Shown piece after piece: positions 13,349 to 13,803 of a stretch of DNA of 13,803 nucleotides. Position numbers and translations under genes: made by a program. Origin of the DNA: JAJPJX01 sp964568355 (GTDB lineage Bacteria; Acidobacteriota; Terriglobia; Bryobacterales; Bryobacteraceae); the NCBI GenBank assembly GCA_964568355.1, contig CAZMRK010000707.1, positions 1 to 13,803 on the forward strand, given 5' to 3'. The first letter of the stretch is position 1. The number at the start of each line of letters is the position of its first letter. The notes beneath the pieces were generated by a model. That model ran no database searches. It was not told where the DNA came from and saw nothing but the letters and a program-made list of their open reading frames with translations.

Positions 13349-13803
13349 GTGCCTGCGACCAACCTCGGATGCACCTCTATATCGATGGAGAACTGCCGCC
13401 CGCCGAGGTGTTGGAATTCGAAAAACACCTGATGGAGTGCCCCGGTTGCCGAACCCAATATGAACGCCTGCGCACCGTGGTAGATCTGATTCGAGGCGCC
13501 AAGCCCCTTTATGATGCTCCGGAATCGTCCCGGGTCAAGGCGTATTCCCTGGTACGCCGGCGCGAAGCGACAGACACGTGGCTGCGGATGGCGGCGGCCG
13601 TGCTGGTGGCGGCAGGGCTGGGGCTTTCGGCGTGGCTCCTGGCCCGTCCGGTAACGCCGGCGCATTTTCCGGAGTTCGCGGCCGATGTGCACCGGCAGTA
13701 CGCGGCGGCTCGCACCCGCCTGGGCATCACATCCTCCAAGCCGGAGGCGGTCTCCGCATGGCTGCAATCCAGGGTTGATTTTCCTCTGGAACTGCCGGAC
13801 TAT
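13345..13803 (+). CDS. Zinc-finger transmembrane anti-sigma factor (second pair; 3' end outside window)
   Basis: The first 153 residues are present and the frame is open to the right edge. The zinc-binding anti-sigma motif HLMECPGC is at H28, C32 and C35 (Hx3Cx2C), preceded by the typical LYIDGELPPAEVLEFEKHLM. A transmembrane segment lies at about residues 80-101 (LRMAAAVLVAAGLGLSAWLL). The exported part begins FAADVHRQYAAAR and continues with VSAWLQSRVDFPLELPDY. This resembles the periplasmic domain of RsiW-like transmembrane anti-sigma factors, in which a His-bearing helix precedes a WL-x-x-R block. The protein is the expected inhibitor of the sigma factor it overlaps by 4 bp (ATGA). GAGGTGG ends 4 nt before the ATG. 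It is of the compact type, unlike the giant anti-sigma factor of the first pair. Confidence 0.88.
   Translation, partial: MSACDQPRMHLYIDGELPPAEVLEFEKHLMECPGCRTQYERLRTVVDLIRGAKPLYDAPESSRVKAYSLVRRREATDTWLRMAAAVLVAAGLGLSAWLLARPVTPAHFPEFAADVHRQYAAARTRLGITSSKPEAVSAWLQSRVDFPLELPDY

Noticed and set aside
1..13803. Mobile element, prophage, CRISPR array, tRNA or rRNA content
   Set aside because: No transposase, integrase, regularly spaced repeat, tRNA cloverleaf or rRNA-like sequence was recognised on either strand.

Overview
The window looks like a chromosomal segment from an Acidobacteriota genome, probably of the Solibacter/Bryobacterales type. This is an inference from gene content: a GC-rich sequence, an Oar-like TonB-dependent receptor with an N-terminal carboxypeptidase-regulatory-like domain, an orphan FtsX/MacB permease of the acidobacterial 'ADOP' type, ECF sigma/zinc-finger anti-sigma pairs and a Tat-like exported propeller protein. 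No rRNA, tRNA, insertion sequence, CRISPR array or phage gene was seen.

Left block (1-6403, all minus strand). Read in the direction of transcription, it holds a secreted alkaline-phosphatase/phosphodiesterase-superfamily enzyme, then after a 118-bp gap an ECF sigma factor, a very large membrane anti-sigma factor and an Oar-like TonB-dependent receptor that runs off the left edge. The last three genes overlap: sigma and anti-sigma share 8 bp, and anti-sigma and receptor share 4 bp (TTGA). They are very probably one translationally coupled unit. A candidate ECF-type promoter (TGCAACC-N15-CGTAAC) lies just upstream of the sigma gene. The order recalls FecI-FecR-FecA surface signalling, but the receptor has no visible STN signalling domain and the anti-sigma factor is not FecR-like.

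Middle block (6506-11266, all plus strand). It contains an ADOP-type permease, phosphoglycerate kinase (pgk) and a beta-propeller putative lipoprotein whose GTG start directly follows the pgk stop codon. An inverted repeat lies between this block and the convergent gene that follows.

Right block (11310-13803). A minus-strand exported cytochrome of the di-haem peroxidase/MauG type is divergent from a second ECF sigma/zinc-finger anti-sigma pair, which overlaps by ATGA and runs off the right edge. The divergent intergenic region holds the most striking non-coding signal of the window: a perfect 22-bp palindrome nested inside a second, exactly concentric 9-bp inverted repeat. The second sigma gene has no ATG, GTG or TTG start able to include its region 2; the only plausible start is a CTG with a strong ribosome binding site.

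The genes are ordinary families taken singly. The novelty candidates are the sigma/giant anti-sigma/TonB receptor cassette, the concentric dyad and the unusual start arrangements.
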